In this document: one piece after another, positions 26,830 to 35,514 of the stretch
Position numbering within the stretch: position 1 is the first letter of the stretch
Layout: each line of letters begins with the position of its first letter
Position numbers and translations under genes: made by a program
NCBI GenBank assembly: GCA_963674665.2
Contig: CAXXPL010000001.1
Location: 434,001 to 498,000 of the forward strand
DNA: 64,000 bases
Direction: 5' to 3'
From: G963674665 sp963674665
Lineage (GTDB): Bacteria > Desulfobacterota > Desulfovibrionia > Desulfovibrionales > Desulfovibrionaceae
Notes under the pieces: generated by a model
Seen by the model: the letters and a program-made list of their open reading frames with translations, nothing else
Databases searched by the model: none
Told to the model about the DNA's origin: nothing

Positions 26830-27672
26830 CTACTTTTGGGTCCCGTAATTCTCCATGAGGGTCCACCCTCCGATGCCGTTCTTGAGCAACGGGACATGTA
26901 TCCACATTTTTCCGTTGTCCAGTTTGATGATGCCCTGCGCCCCGATGACGTCGTTTTTGTCCAGGGAGGCGAGGGGCAGGGAATCCTCTGTGGGGCCGCA
27001 ATAGATGGTGGCCTTGTCCGCCTTCACCACGATCTTGTCGCTCTTCAGGGAGAAGAGGTCCAGTTTCTCCGGCATGACTCTGACGGCGCGGGCGTAGCTC
27101 TTTTGATCCGTTTCCCTGGGCACCACGTTTTCGATGAGCCTCGTCAGGTCCGAAGGCACTCCGGTCGTGACCTGAAGCCTTGTGCCGTCATAATACAGCA
27201 GGCAGGGGTAGCCCAGCGGTCCGATCTTCTCCTGCAGCTTGACCTGCACGAAATTCACGCTGATCTGATTCCACTCGTCGATTATGGCGGCCTTTTTGTC
27301 GTCCGAGCATTTGATCTTCACCCTGCCGTAGTACTTGGCCAGAAGCAGGGGATCGCGCGAAAGCGCCAGATTGGCGTTGACGCACTGCTCATAGGGGGAT
27401 TTCGGGCTCAGCATGATCCAGCGGAACTGCACTTTCTTGTTGAGGCCGCGTGTCCTTTTGTACAGCGCCTTGCAGGCCGGACACCATCCGGCTCCCAGAA
27501 CATATATGTGCCGGCCGTTGTCCGGGCCGTCCGGAATCCAGCTCAGGCCGTCGAGTATCTCGAGAATATTGCTGTCGTTTATGTTGGTGGTCAGATCGGC
27601 CATTTCGGCGGATGCCGAGGTGTGCAGCAGACTCAAAACGAGAAACATGCATATGAGCTTCATCTTGTTCAT
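26830..27672 (-). CDS. Periplasmic thioredoxin-like protein with C-terminal SH3-like domain
   Basis: The 280-residue protein has a signal peptide (MKLICMFLVLSLLHTSASA) and a thioredoxin-type WCPAC site in VLGAGWCPACKALY (about residue 70), as in DsbG/DsbC-type disulfide proteins. Residues about 205-280 (VVKADKATIYCGPTEDSLPLASLDKND) look like a bacterial SH3 domain. The ATG at 27672 is preferred over a GTG six bases upstream because GAGGTG then fits as the ribosome site. A role in thiol exchange in the periplasm is inferred. The neighbouring Cys-cluster secreted protein is a possible substrate. Confidence 0.85.
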   Translation of the reverse strand: MNKMKLICMFLVLSLLHTSASAEMADLTTNINDSNILEILDGLSWIPDGPDNGRHIYVLGAGWCPACKALYKRTRGLNKKVQFRWIMLSPKSPYEQCVNANLALSRDPLLLAKYYGRVKIKCSDDKKAAIIDEWNQISVNFVQVKLQEKIGPLGYPCLLYYDGTRLQVTTGVPSDLTRLIENVVPRETDQKSYARAVRVMPEKLDLFSLKSDKIVVKADKATIYCGPTEDSLPLASLDKNDVIGAQGIIKLDNGKMWIHVPLLKNGIGGWTLMENYGTQK

Positions 27673-28322
27673 TGTCACCTCGTTGTTTTGTAACTGCTAG
27701 TAGGCATGAATTTTTAGCGCAAGTAAATTTGTGTGAAATTTTCGGTGCTGGTGGAACGCTTCGAAGTCCGGTGGCCGAACGGCCAGGATAGCTGAGTAAT
27801 GTGTTCGTTTGATGTCCCGCTCCCGGTGAGAGAATTCTTCCTGGCTTCCCTCCTGGCCGGGCGGAATCGCATATGCTGCGGGGTGCAAGCGGGCTTGGAG
27901 AGTGGAGCGGGAGCGCTGGAACATCTTGTATCGCCGGGTTTGATTCTGTTGGCAGGATTATGCGTTGGGTATCCTGTTAATAAAAAACAATTTTAGTGGT
28001 TTGTTTTGAAATGAAAATTAGGTGCTTCGGGGACAGTTTTAGATTCCCTGGGATAATTTCCAAATGATAAAGTGTTTCAGAGCTTGGCTGAGACATGTAT
28101 ATTGTGTAAAGATTGATGTCAGGATCGATTTTGACAGTGGTCTGTCTCTCAAATGGAGAGATATTGCAAGTGTGTTCTTGTTCTCAATAGAAATTTTTTG
28201 TTATTTTTTTGAAATTGACATTTTTAGTGGCTGGCGAGCCGGCAGTGCCAGGTTGTTGGATTGCAGGTATTGAAGTTCTGTTTCAGGTGTATTGTGTCAT
28301 CTGCTGGAGATGCTGAAATATC
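27673..28322. other. Long AT-rich intergenic region
   Basis: This 650-base stretch separates two divergent genes. From about 27950 it is clearly richer in A+T than the flanking coding DNA. Only short frames without ribosome sites occur, and I see no repeats or tRNA-like structure. It presumably holds the promoters of both flanking genes. Confidence 0.5.
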
Positions 28323-29267
28323 ATGTGGCCTGTGCAAAAGAAAAGAAATCTCGAACCTTTCGAAGCAAGGACATATCGTCGTTTCGACGATGTTCCCGAA
28401 TTTTCGTCCGGAATTGTGGATGGGTACTATGTCGCCAAGGCCCATCTCGATTCGCCTGTGGTGCTCCATTTCAACGGAGCCATCAACCACGACAAGTATA
28501 AAGTCCTTCCTGTGTACCACGGCTGGTCCTGGTTCAGGAATGTGGACGCATCCTTTGTTCACACGCATGATGAAATGATCACCGCGGAGAACAAGCTGCC
28601 ACTGGCGTGGTACATTGGAGGGCATCTCGTCGATCTTATGGAAAAGATCAGGGACTCCTTGAGAGGCATGCTTGGGGGAAGACGCGTTGACCTCGCGGTG
28701 GGCACCTCCTCGGGAGGGTTTGCGGCGTTTCGCGCCGTGCAGATCGGGATCGCGGACAAGGGACTCGCGGTGAATCCCCAGACGGATATCCTGAAGTACC
28801 ACAGGAAGTGGGTCAGGCATTACCTGGAGCAGATCTGGAACGGCGATTCCAGGAACAGTGTACTGGCGATGAGGAAGGATCTGTTGTCATTCATAGGGCG
28901 GGAAAGGCCCGGAGCACTGTTCTACTACTATCAGAACGAGGATGACGTATTTCACTTCAAAAACCACTATGTTCCTTTTCGTGACGCGGTGGCCTCCCAT
29001 TACAAGAGCGAACCCAGCCCCTGGAACTTCACCGTTTACAGCAACGCAGAGTTCACGCACCATCCGCCCCCCGAAGAGATCTTCACGCAGTGGGTGCTTC
29101 ATGTCCTCGGGCAGCAGCACCGGATTGAAACCATGGGTGAAAAGCTCACCCGCCTTGCCCGGAAAGTACTGTCGACCGGCCGTTTGCTCTCTGCCTGGGC
29201 GGTCATGACGCTCTGCTCCCTTGCGGAACTCTTGAGCGATATGGGCTGCGCGCTTGCCGCATTCTAG
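28323..29267 (+). CDS. Alpha/beta-hydrolase-like protein of unknown function
   Basis: The 314-residue protein has a serine nucleophile elbow (VGTSSGGFAAFRA, about 140) and ALFYYYQNEDDVFHF and HPPPEE segments that could supply the acid and His of a hydrolase triad; the match to any named family is weak. The N terminus is polar with no signal; the last 40 residues are hydrophobic and may be membrane-associated. The ribosome site (GGAGA) is rather far from the ATG at 28323. AT-rich DNA upstream may point to separate acquisition, but codon use within the gene looks ordinary. Confidence 0.75.
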   Translation: MWPVQKKRNLEPFEARTYRRFDDVPEFSSGIVDGYYVAKAHLDSPVVLHFNGAINHDKYKVLPVYHGWSWFRNVDASFVHTHDEMITAENKLPLAWYIGGHLVDLMEKIRDSLRGMLGGRRVDLAVGTSSGGFAAFRAVQIGIADKGLAVNPQTDILKYHRKWVRHYLEQIWNGDSRNSVLAMRKDLLSFIGRERPGALFYYYQNEDDVFHFKNHYVPFRDAVASHYKSEPSPWNFTVYSNAEFTHHPPPEEIFTQWVLHVLGQQHRIETMGEKLTRLARKVLSTGRLLSAWAVMTLCSLAELLSDMGCALAAF

Positions 29268-29311
29268 CGAGAGCCATTACGAGAAGCACCCGTTAGGCAA
29301 TGCATTTGACA

Positions 29312-29340
29312 TTGCCTGCCCCTGATCACGGACTTATACT
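29312..29340 (+). promoter_or_regulatory. Candidate sigma-70 promoter, possibly for a leaderless mRNA
   Basis: TTGCCT (29312-29317) and TATACT (29335-29340) are spaced by 17 bases. Transcription would begin about six bases later, at or next to the ATG at 29347, leaving no room for a ribosome site. Confidence 0.4.
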
Positions 29341-29346
29341 CGGGAA

Positions 29347-29994
29347 ATGGAACAAAACATTTTTGCCGTGGGCGATATCCACGGTTGTCTGGACAAATTG
29401 CGCGCCCTCATGAAACGCCTGCCCCTGAACCCCGGAGACCTCGTGGTCTTTCTGGGCGACTATATCGACAGAGGTCCGGACACGCGTGGTGTGTTGGACT
29501 ACCTGCTGGGATTCCGAGCCAGACATCCGAAAACCGTATTCCTCATGGGCAACCACGAACATTTGCTGCTGGAATACTCCCGCACCGGCGATGCCGAGGA
29601 TCTGCGAGCCCTCAGGGGGTTGGGCGTGGAGGCCACCCTTGAGAGCTACGGTGCGGACGTGGCGTCGCTGCGGGACCTCTCCTTCATGCCCGTGGAGCAC
29701 GTGCACTTTCTTCAGGAATTGGCCCCGTTTCACAGGCAAGGGGAGTGGCTGTTCGTGCACGCCGGGGTGCCGGAAGGTTGCGCGCCCGAGGACTGCCCCC
29801 TCGAGCGGATGCTCTCCATTCGCGGCACCTTTCTCTCCACCCCATGGGAGGGGAGCGGGACCGTGGTATTCGGTCACACCTCGTTCGAGACGCCCTTTGT
29901 GATGCGGGGCAAGATCGGCATCGACACGGGAGCCGACAAGGGCAACCTGCTGACAGCCGTGGAGCTGCCCGCCAGACGTTTCCATCATGCCTGA
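29347..29994 (+). CDS. PPP-family serine/threonine phosphatase-like metallophosphoesterase
   Basis: The 215-residue protein carries the PPP metal-site series in order: GDIHG, GDYIDRGP, GNHE, a VHAGVPEG histidine and FGHTSFE. The length fits bacterial PrpA/ApaH-like enzymes that dephosphorylate proteins or nucleotides. It converges on the last PEP-dikinase-like gene, overlapping its 3' end by 10 bases, so the two transcripts are antisense at their ends. A functional tie to the phosphohistidine proteins is possible but only positional. The promoter seems to leave almost no leader. Confidence 0.92.
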   Translation: MEQNIFAVGDIHGCLDKLRALMKRLPLNPGDLVVFLGDYIDRGPDTRGVLDYLLGFRARHPKTVFLMGNHEHLLLEYSRTGDAEDLRALRGLGVEATLESYGADVASLRDLSFMPVEHVHFLQELAPFHRQGEWLFVHAGVPEGCAPEDCPLERMLSIRGTFLSTPWEGSGTVVFGHTSFETPFVMRGKIGIDTGADKGNLLTAVELPARRFHHA

Positions 29995-32576
29995 AACTCG
30001 ACCCCCTCGAGGGACAGATTTCCCTGCAAGAAGGCTTGCGCCGCCATTTCCGGCGCGTCGTCGCTGGTCATGGCCCCATCCATGAGCCTACTGAAGCCCA
30101 GCAGGCGCCCCAGCATGCGAAGCTGCTCCGCCGTCTTCTCCATGTCCTCGCCGGAAAGGGACGCCGTGACCAGGTCTCCCCGGGTGTCGATGAAAAAACC
30201 CTTGGCGTGCAGGATCTTGCCGATGAAGGCCGCCCGGCGTTCGCGCTGGGCCTGGGTGGTGCCCCCCCCCTTGAACCGGAAACGGATGTGGTTTTCCCGG
30301 GCAAAGGGGCCGCATACGCTGTCCACCATGGCAAAGTGATAGTCCACCCGCGCGTTGAGGTTCAGGTAGTCCCGGGAGATCAACGCGTAGTTCTGCGTTC
30401 CAAGGGGGCGCTCCCCCCGCTGGTCCGTGATGGAGCGCGACATCAGCCCCTGCACGGAGAGTTGCGGAGGCGCCTGCCGCCAGCGCAGCCCCGGCGTGAG
30501 CATGCCCTGGCACAACGCCGCGAGGGGCGCGGACCTGAGTTCCTCCAGCAGGACCTTGCGCCCCACCTCCGGGAGCAGGCCGCCGCCAAGGTCGATGATC
30601 AGGAAGTGCAGGGGCACACCGGCAAGCCACTTGATAAGGCTGTCCGCCTCCCCGGCCACCTCGTCTCCGGCCTGGAACATGCTCATGAGCGCCTTTTCGT
30701 GGCAAAAGCGCACGATATCGTGCAAGGAGTGGCACTCCTGGATGGAAAACGTCGGACCGTAGGCGTCGGTCAGATGCAGGGGCACCACCATCTCCCGCAC
30801 CCGCGCCGCCAGAGAGGGGAGTTCACGTTTCACCTGGCGGGCTTCCCTATGGCGGGGGGCGGCAGTGAAATTCGCCGGGGCCTCCAGCACCTGATGCTCA
30901 TCAGCGTCCAGGATCACGGACGCGCCCTGGGCAATGGCTTCCGTGGCGCCGTCCGCCCCTGTGAGCATGGGCAGTCCGAGTTCCCGGGCCACGCAGGAGA
31001 GATGGTCCGTGGGATTGCCCAGCTCCACCACCACGGCCTCCACCTTTGACAGCAGCGGAGCGGCGTTCACCATGCTCTGACGCAGCACCAGCACCACCGC
31101 TCCCTCCGGGAGGGGCGCTTGCAGGTCCTCCTCGCTGCGGACGATCCTGGCCACACCGGCCGCCCTTCCAGAGGAGGCGCAGATCCCGCCGGATAACAGG
31201 GGCTTGCCCCGCAGGCGGCTGGCCACGCGGATACCCTTGCCCCGCAACGGGATGGTCCTGGATTGCAGGAATTTCAGCCTGTTGTTTCGGTCGATGGCCC
31301 ACTCCAGATCCTGGGGAGCGCCGAACAGGCTCTCCGCGAACACCCCCCATTGGACAAGGGACTCGACCTCCTCCCGGGTAAGCACGGGCGCGTGGACCTC
31401 CTGCTCCGTAAGCGCTGCCGAACGCAGCCCGCCGTCCGCGTCCACCACATCCGCAGTGCCTTTCTCCGCGATGAAGGACTGGATGTCAGAGGGGTTTTCC
31501 CGCAGGGGGAGGAAGATGTCCGCGGGTGCGCTGCCCCCCACCGCTCTGGTGCCAAGGCCGGGAACTGCGGTGATGAGCAGCCTGCCGCTCTCCGGCTCCG
31601 TGGGGTGCATGGTGAACATGACACCCGCAACGCGGGCGTCCACCATGGCCTGGAAGGCCACGGCCATGTCGAAATCCAGGGCCGGAAGACCCGCGCGCAG
31701 CCTGTACGCCAGGGGGCGGGGGCCGAAATTGCTGGCGATGACGCGTCTGTACGCGTCCAGCAGAGCCTCCTCTGTGATGACGTTGAGCACGGAGGTGAAC
31801 TGCCCGGCAAAGGAATGCTCGGGGCGGTCCTCGGCCAGGGCGCTGCTGCGCACCGACACCGGCGCCTCACCGAGCACGCGCCACCCCGCCAGCAGGGCGC
31901 GGACCAGCGCAGGGGGAACAGGAGCCTCGAGGATGGCCAGTTGTACTTCCCGGGCCGCCTGGCTGACGTCGGCCTCGCTGTCGTTCACCGCGTCCGGGGC
32001 GACCTCGGCGAGGTGCCCGAGTTTCTGTTGGATCACCTCGCCAAGGCCGTTGAGTTCCAGAAACATGCGGCAGGCAAAGGTGGTGGCCGCGAAGCCCGGC
32101 GGCACCTCCACCCCTGCGTTGAGCAGCTCTCCCAGGAACGCGGCCTTCCCCCCCACCAGTCCGGCCTGCACCCGCCCCAGGGCCTCGAAGCCCAGGATCA
32201 GGGGCGCGTCCGCGAAGCTGTTGGAGGAGTTTCCGGGGCCCCCCTTTGAAGCGTAGGGGGCCAGCCCGGGTGCGGCCTCCCGGAGAGCGGCGGAGAGGTC
32301 CTCGTGCAGCGTGTACAGGGCGGCATGACGGTTGCACGAAAGGCGGTTGACACCGTCCACCAGCTCGAAGGTCACGGCCAGCAGCTCCTCGAGCAGTGTG
32401 TCCAGTCCCTTGCGGTTGAGTAGCGCGGCGTCAAAGCCGCTGAGCAGTTCCAGGGCGCGTTCGTTGCCGTCCAGGATGGAGCGGAAGGTGTGGTACTTGG
32501 CCTTGAGGCCGCGAAGCGCCTCCTCCTCCCGCGCCTCCCGCCGCCTGCGCCACAGTGACAGAAGCCACTGGATCAT
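29985..32576 (-). CDS. PEP/pyruvate-dikinase-like protein 1 (ATP-grasp + phosphohistidine swivel + unknown C-terminal domain)
   Basis: The 863-residue protein has an N-terminal helical region (1-120), an intact-looking ATP-grasp domain (about 125-445; GGKAAFLGELLNAGVEVPPGF, SVRSSALAEDRPEHSFAGQF, GVMFTMHPTE, FLQSRTIPL) and a swivelling domain (about 470-570) with the phospho-acceptor His in GNPTDHLSCVAREL. It lacks the usual PEP/pyruvate TIM barrel. Residues about 600-863 form a domain shared with the two upstream paralogs (CHSLHDIVRFCHEKA; YALISRDYLNLNARVDYHF; IRFRFKGGG). It could phosphorylate its own His with ATP and pass the phosphate on; the acceptor is unknown. Its ATG overlaps the stop of paralog 2 by four bases. 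Confidence 0.9.
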   Translation of the reverse strand: MIQWLLSLWRRRREAREEEALRGLKAKYHTFRSILDGNERALELLSGFDAALLNRKGLDTLLEELLAVTFELVDGVNRLSCNRHAALYTLHEDLSAALREAAPGLAPYASKGGPGNSSNSFADAPLILGFEALGRVQAGLVGGKAAFLGELLNAGVEVPPGFAATTFACRMFLELNGLGEVIQQKLGHLAEVAPDAVNDSEADVSQAAREVQLAILEAPVPPALVRALLAGWRVLGEAPVSVRSSALAEDRPEHSFAGQFTSVLNVITEEALLDAYRRVIASNFGPRPLAYRLRAGLPALDFDMAVAFQAMVDARVAGVMFTMHPTEPESGRLLITAVPGLGTRAVGGSAPADIFLPLRENPSDIQSFIAEKGTADVVDADGGLRSAALTEQEVHAPVLTREEVESLVQWGVFAESLFGAPQDLEWAIDRNNRLKFLQSRTIPLRGKGIRVASRLRGKPLLSGGICASSGRAAGVARIVRSEEDLQAPLPEGAVVLVLRQSMVNAAPLLSKVEAVVVELGNPTDHLSCVARELGLPMLTGADGATEAIAQGASVILDADEHQVLEAPANFTAAPRHREARQVKRELPSLAARVREMVVPLHLTDAYGPTFSIQECHSLHDIVRFCHEKALMSMFQAGDEVAGEADSLIKWLAGVPLHFLIIDLGGGLLPEVGRKVLLEELRSAPLAALCQGMLTPGLRWRQAPPQLSVQGLMSRSITDQRGERPLGTQNYALISRDYLNLNARVDYHFAMVDSVCGPFARENHIRFRFKGGGTTQAQRERRAAFIGKILHAKGFFIDTRGDLVTASLSGEDMEKTAEQLRMLGRLLGFSRLMDGAMTSDDAPEMAAQAFLQGNLSLEGVEFQA

Positions 32577-35014
32577 GACTCGCGCTCCTGGTCGTTCCGC
32601 TCCTTCATGGTGTCGAATTCCTCCACGAGCCGCTTGAAAGATGTTTCATGCAGGTCCATGCTCTCCTCGTTGTCCATGACCAGATCCAGCTGCCTGGCGT
32701 AGGAGGAGAGCAGTCCCACGTGGCCAAGGGTCACCGCCATGGTCTCTCGGTCCACCACTTTGAGCCTGGCCGTGATCAGGTCGCCCTTGACCGCCACGTT
32801 GAAATGCATCCTGGCCAGTATCCTGTGCAGCAGTCCCACCCGTCTGTACTTTCTGTCGTTGTCCGCAAATCCACCGGCAAAGCGGAAGTAGATGTGGTTT
32901 TGGTTGGGCGCGTCACCCATCATGGCGTCGATGACGTTGAAATGGTATCCCATGCGCAGGCTGATGTTGCAGTACCCCGGAGCCACGATGGCCAGGTTCC
33001 GCCCGGCGTGCTGGGCAGGAGAGCTCAGCAGCGCGGAGGTGCGCTGCATGCCCGAGATGATGTCGCGCATGGAGACGTTCACCCCGCCTCGGTTGTTCCA
33101 GGCGTGGTCCAACCCCAGGACGAAGTAACGCAGGGGCTCGGAGAGCACCTGATCCAGGGTCACGTCCGTGTCGGCGTCCCTTGGCAGGCCGCCTCCGGCG
33201 TCCACCAGCCCCATGTTCAGGGCGGGGTTGTCCACGAGCCGATGGGAGTGGGTCGCGCCCTTGCCCTGTTTGCCGGTCTCCAGGAGTTCCTCCACGGAGC
33301 GTTCGTGAACATAGTGGATGATGTCGTGATAGCTACGGCAATTGTCCGGGCTGAAGTCCTTGGAGTCGGGATTCACCAGCCGCAAGGGCATGATGAAACG
33401 CAGCAAACGGCGCAGGGTGGTGTACTCCGGGTCGGTGGCGAAGAACTCGGACCCGGCCCTGTCATGGCGCAGCAAGGAGGCGATGGCGCCCTTGTAGACC
33501 ACGGGCACGGATGCATCCAGGGTGACCTCGGCGCCGGGTTCCAGGGCCGTGAGGGCCCCTTTTGCCCCCACCACCGCGGGGATGCGGTACTCCCTGGCCA
33601 GGGTGGCCAGGTGGCCGATGGGCGAGCCCAGCTCGGTGATCAGGGCTCCGGCGCGCAGCAGGAAGGGCGACAGCCTGGGCGTGGATGCCCGGGCCACCAC
33701 CACCGCCCCCAATGGGAGCCGGTCCGGATCGTCCGTATCCCGGACATGCACGACAGTCCCGGTCATCACGCCGGCCTGGGCGGTGGTGCCGCCATGGAGC
33801 AGGGGCAGGGCGCCCGCCAGTTCCTCGGAGAGCTCCCCGATATCCTCGTCCTGCTCCTCGAGGGGCAGGGGCTCCACGTCCAGGATGCGGGGATCGCCGC
33901 GCTGGTTCAGCCGCCAGACCAGCTTCTGCGGCACGCCCTGGGCGCGCTCCAGCAGCATTCCGGCCTCGGCCAGGCGGCGCTGCCGTTCCGCGTCCAGGAG
34001 CGCCCCCCCCCGCAGGAGGTTCCCCTCATGGGGGGCGTTGAGCTTTTTCCCGTCAGGCAGGCGCTGCTGCCCATTTTTGGGGGCGATTTCGGACCGCAGC
34101 AAGGGGAAGGGTTGTGTCCGGCGCAACAGGTAGTATTCCCGTGCGGATTCCAAGGATGGGTCTGGGGAAAAGTTGATGGAGAGTGCGTCGGCTTCAAGGA
34201 TGCCCCTGTCCAGGGTCATCAGGGTGCCCTGGTACTCCCCGAATACGGCCTCGCGCACGCCGATGGCCAGATCCGCGTCAGGCAGCGCCTCGTCTACCAG
34301 GCGGAGGAGTGCGGCCAGGTCCTGCTCCAGGGTCTCGGCGGAGGATTCCCGGTCCAGGCTCCGGGGCATGCTCCGCATCTCGCCGGGGCCGGCAGGGCAG
34401 GGGCTCAAGGTCAGGGCGCAGGCTCCTCCTCTCCTGGAGAACAGCTGCTCGGCTTCTTCCCGCACGGCCAGGGCCAGATCCTCCGGAAGGGGTCCTGGCA
34501 GCGCCACTGTCTGAAGCGCGGCCCTGCAGCCCGTCACCGTGACCACGAAGCCGTCCACCGCGCCGGTCTCGGGCATGCGCAGGAGCTCGGCCAGGCAGGC
34601 GTTGGGCAGGCCCACAAGGGGGAGGCTCTCCCAGTGGATTTCGGGGAAGGCCAGGGTCAGGCGCAGGGCATGGGGGCCCAGGCCGCCGGACAGGATGTCC
34701 TCAAGGATGCCGGTGATGTATTCGTACTGGTCGTAAAGTTCCACATAGCGGTCCGAGGCCATGGCGTTCAGGCTGTAGACCACCTGGTGCACGTGCCTGG
34801 CAAGCTCCCTGACGGATGCGTTGAGAAAGGCGTTGTCAAAGATGAACTCGCCTCCCAAGGCCTGTTCCATCTCCGCGATTTTTTCCATGATGGTGTTGTT
34901 CAGCTCCAGGATGCGTCGGAACTTGTGCACCAGGGAGCGGACGGAATCCGGCCCCTGCCGCTGTGCCTCGGCAGAGTGGGGGCGATCCAGGAGTGACGAC
35001 AGCCAGTTGCGCAT
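32573..35014 (-). CDS. PEP/pyruvate-dikinase-like protein 2 (degenerate ATP-grasp, intact swivel)
   Basis: The 813 residues follow the same plan as proteins 1 and 3: helical start (NNTIMEKIAEMEQALGGEFIFD), a middle region, a swivelling domain with His in ELGSPIGHLATLAREYRIP (about residue 500), and the shared C-terminal domain (CRSYHDIIHYVHE, YCNISLRMGYHFNVID, HIYFRFAGG). The ATP-grasp region has lost the VRSSA...FAGQ signature and ends in a poorly matching LVWRLNQRGDPRIL, so it probably cannot bind ATP for catalysis. It may take phosphate from a paralog. The ATG follows GGAGCC by about seven bases; a hairpin lies upstream at 35050-35080. Confidence 0.88.
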   Translation of the reverse strand: MRNWLSSLLDRPHSAEAQRQGPDSVRSLVHKFRRILELNNTIMEKIAEMEQALGGEFIFDNAFLNASVRELARHVHQVVYSLNAMASDRYVELYDQYEYITGILEDILSGGLGPHALRLTLAFPEIHWESLPLVGLPNACLAELLRMPETGAVDGFVVTVTGCRAALQTVALPGPLPEDLALAVREEAEQLFSRRGGACALTLSPCPAGPGEMRSMPRSLDRESSAETLEQDLAALLRLVDEALPDADLAIGVREAVFGEYQGTLMTLDRGILEADALSINFSPDPSLESAREYYLLRRTQPFPLLRSEIAPKNGQQRLPDGKKLNAPHEGNLLRGGALLDAERQRRLAEAGMLLERAQGVPQKLVWRLNQRGDPRILDVEPLPLEEQDEDIGELSEELAGALPLLHGGTTAQAGVMTGTVVHVRDTDDPDRLPLGAVVVARASTPRLSPFLLRAGALITELGSPIGHLATLAREYRIPAVVGAKGALTALEPGAEVTLDASVPVVYKGAIASLLRHDRAGSEFFATDPEYTTLRRLLRFIMPLRLVNPDSKDFSPDNCRSYHDIIHYVHERSVEELLETGKQGKGATHSHRLVDNPALNMGLVDAGGGLPRDADTDVTLDQVLSEPLRYFVLGLDHAWNNRGGVNVSMRDIISGMQRTSALLSSPAQHAGRNLAIVAPGYCNISLRMGYHFNVIDAMMGDAPNQNHIYFRFAGGFADNDRKYRRVGLLHRILARMHFNVAVKGDLITARLKVVDRETMAVTLGHVGLLSSYARQLDLVMDNEESMDLHETSFKRLVEEFDTMKERNDQERES

Positions 35015-35049
35015 CGCAGGGCTCCAGGGGTGGGAGTGCGTTGTTTATA

Positions 35050-35080
35050 GGGAAAACCCTTTCGTGAAAGGGTTTTTCCC
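35050..35080 (-). terminator. Hairpin between the single-domain regulator gene and dikinase-like gene 2
   Basis: GGGAAAACCCTTT (35050-35062) and AAAGGGTTTTTCCC (35067-35080) form a strong stem with a CGTG loop. In the minus direction it lies after the regulator gene and 36 bases before the next start, so it may attenuate expression of genes 2 and 1 relative to those upstream. Confidence 0.6.
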
Positions 35081-35113
35081 CGGAAAACAATTCTTAACGA
35101 CTTTACTATTCTT

Positions 35114-35512
35114 TCATTCCAGCGAAGCAGGGCCGCGGCCCGCCTCGATGCGTTTGATGATTTCCAGGATGTCGTTGAGCTTGAACGGCTTGGCCAGGAA
35201 GTCGTAGGCGCCTTTGCGGAACGACTCCTTTGCGGTGTCCAGGGTGGCGAAGCCGGTGATGACCACGACGCCTGTATCCGGAGATATCTCCTTGATTTTG
35301 GCAAGAAAGCTCATGCCGTCCATGCCTTCCATCTTGAGATCCGTGATGACCACGTCAAAGGGGGCCTGTTCGAATCTCGTCATGGCCGAGGCGCTGTCCG
35401 TCATGGTTTCCACCTCGTAGCCGGCCTTTTGAAAGGCGGGTTTGAGTCGCTTGCACACAATGGGCTCGTCGTCCAGTATCAGGATGCGTGTCTTTTCGGT
35501 GGATGGTTGCAT
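35114..35512 (-). CDS. Single-domain response regulator embedded in the dikinase-like cluster
   Basis: From the ATG at 35512 (GGAG eight bases upstream) the product is a stand-alone receiver of 132 residues: ILILDDEPIVCKRL, acceptor Asp in VVITDLKMEGMDG, switch residues in VVVITGFATLDTA, and Lys in FLAKPFKLND. There is no output domain. Its start nearly touches the stop of dikinase-like gene 3. It may carry phosphate to or from an unseen partner, or signal to the dikinase-like proteins by contact. The kinase at 40772 is the nearest candidate donor. Confidence 0.93.
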   Translation of the reverse strand: MQPSTEKTRILILDDEPIVCKRLKPAFQKAGYEVETMTDSASAMTRFEQAPFDVVITDLKMEGMDGMSFLAKIKEISPDTGVVVITGFATLDTAKESFRKGAYDFLAKPFKLNDILEIIKRIEAGRGPASLE

Positions 35513-35514
35513 GG

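Noticed and set aside
28064..28273. 69-codon plus-strand frame in the AT-rich gap
   Set aside because: No ribosome site and no recognisable motif; it lies in low-complexity AT-rich DNA.
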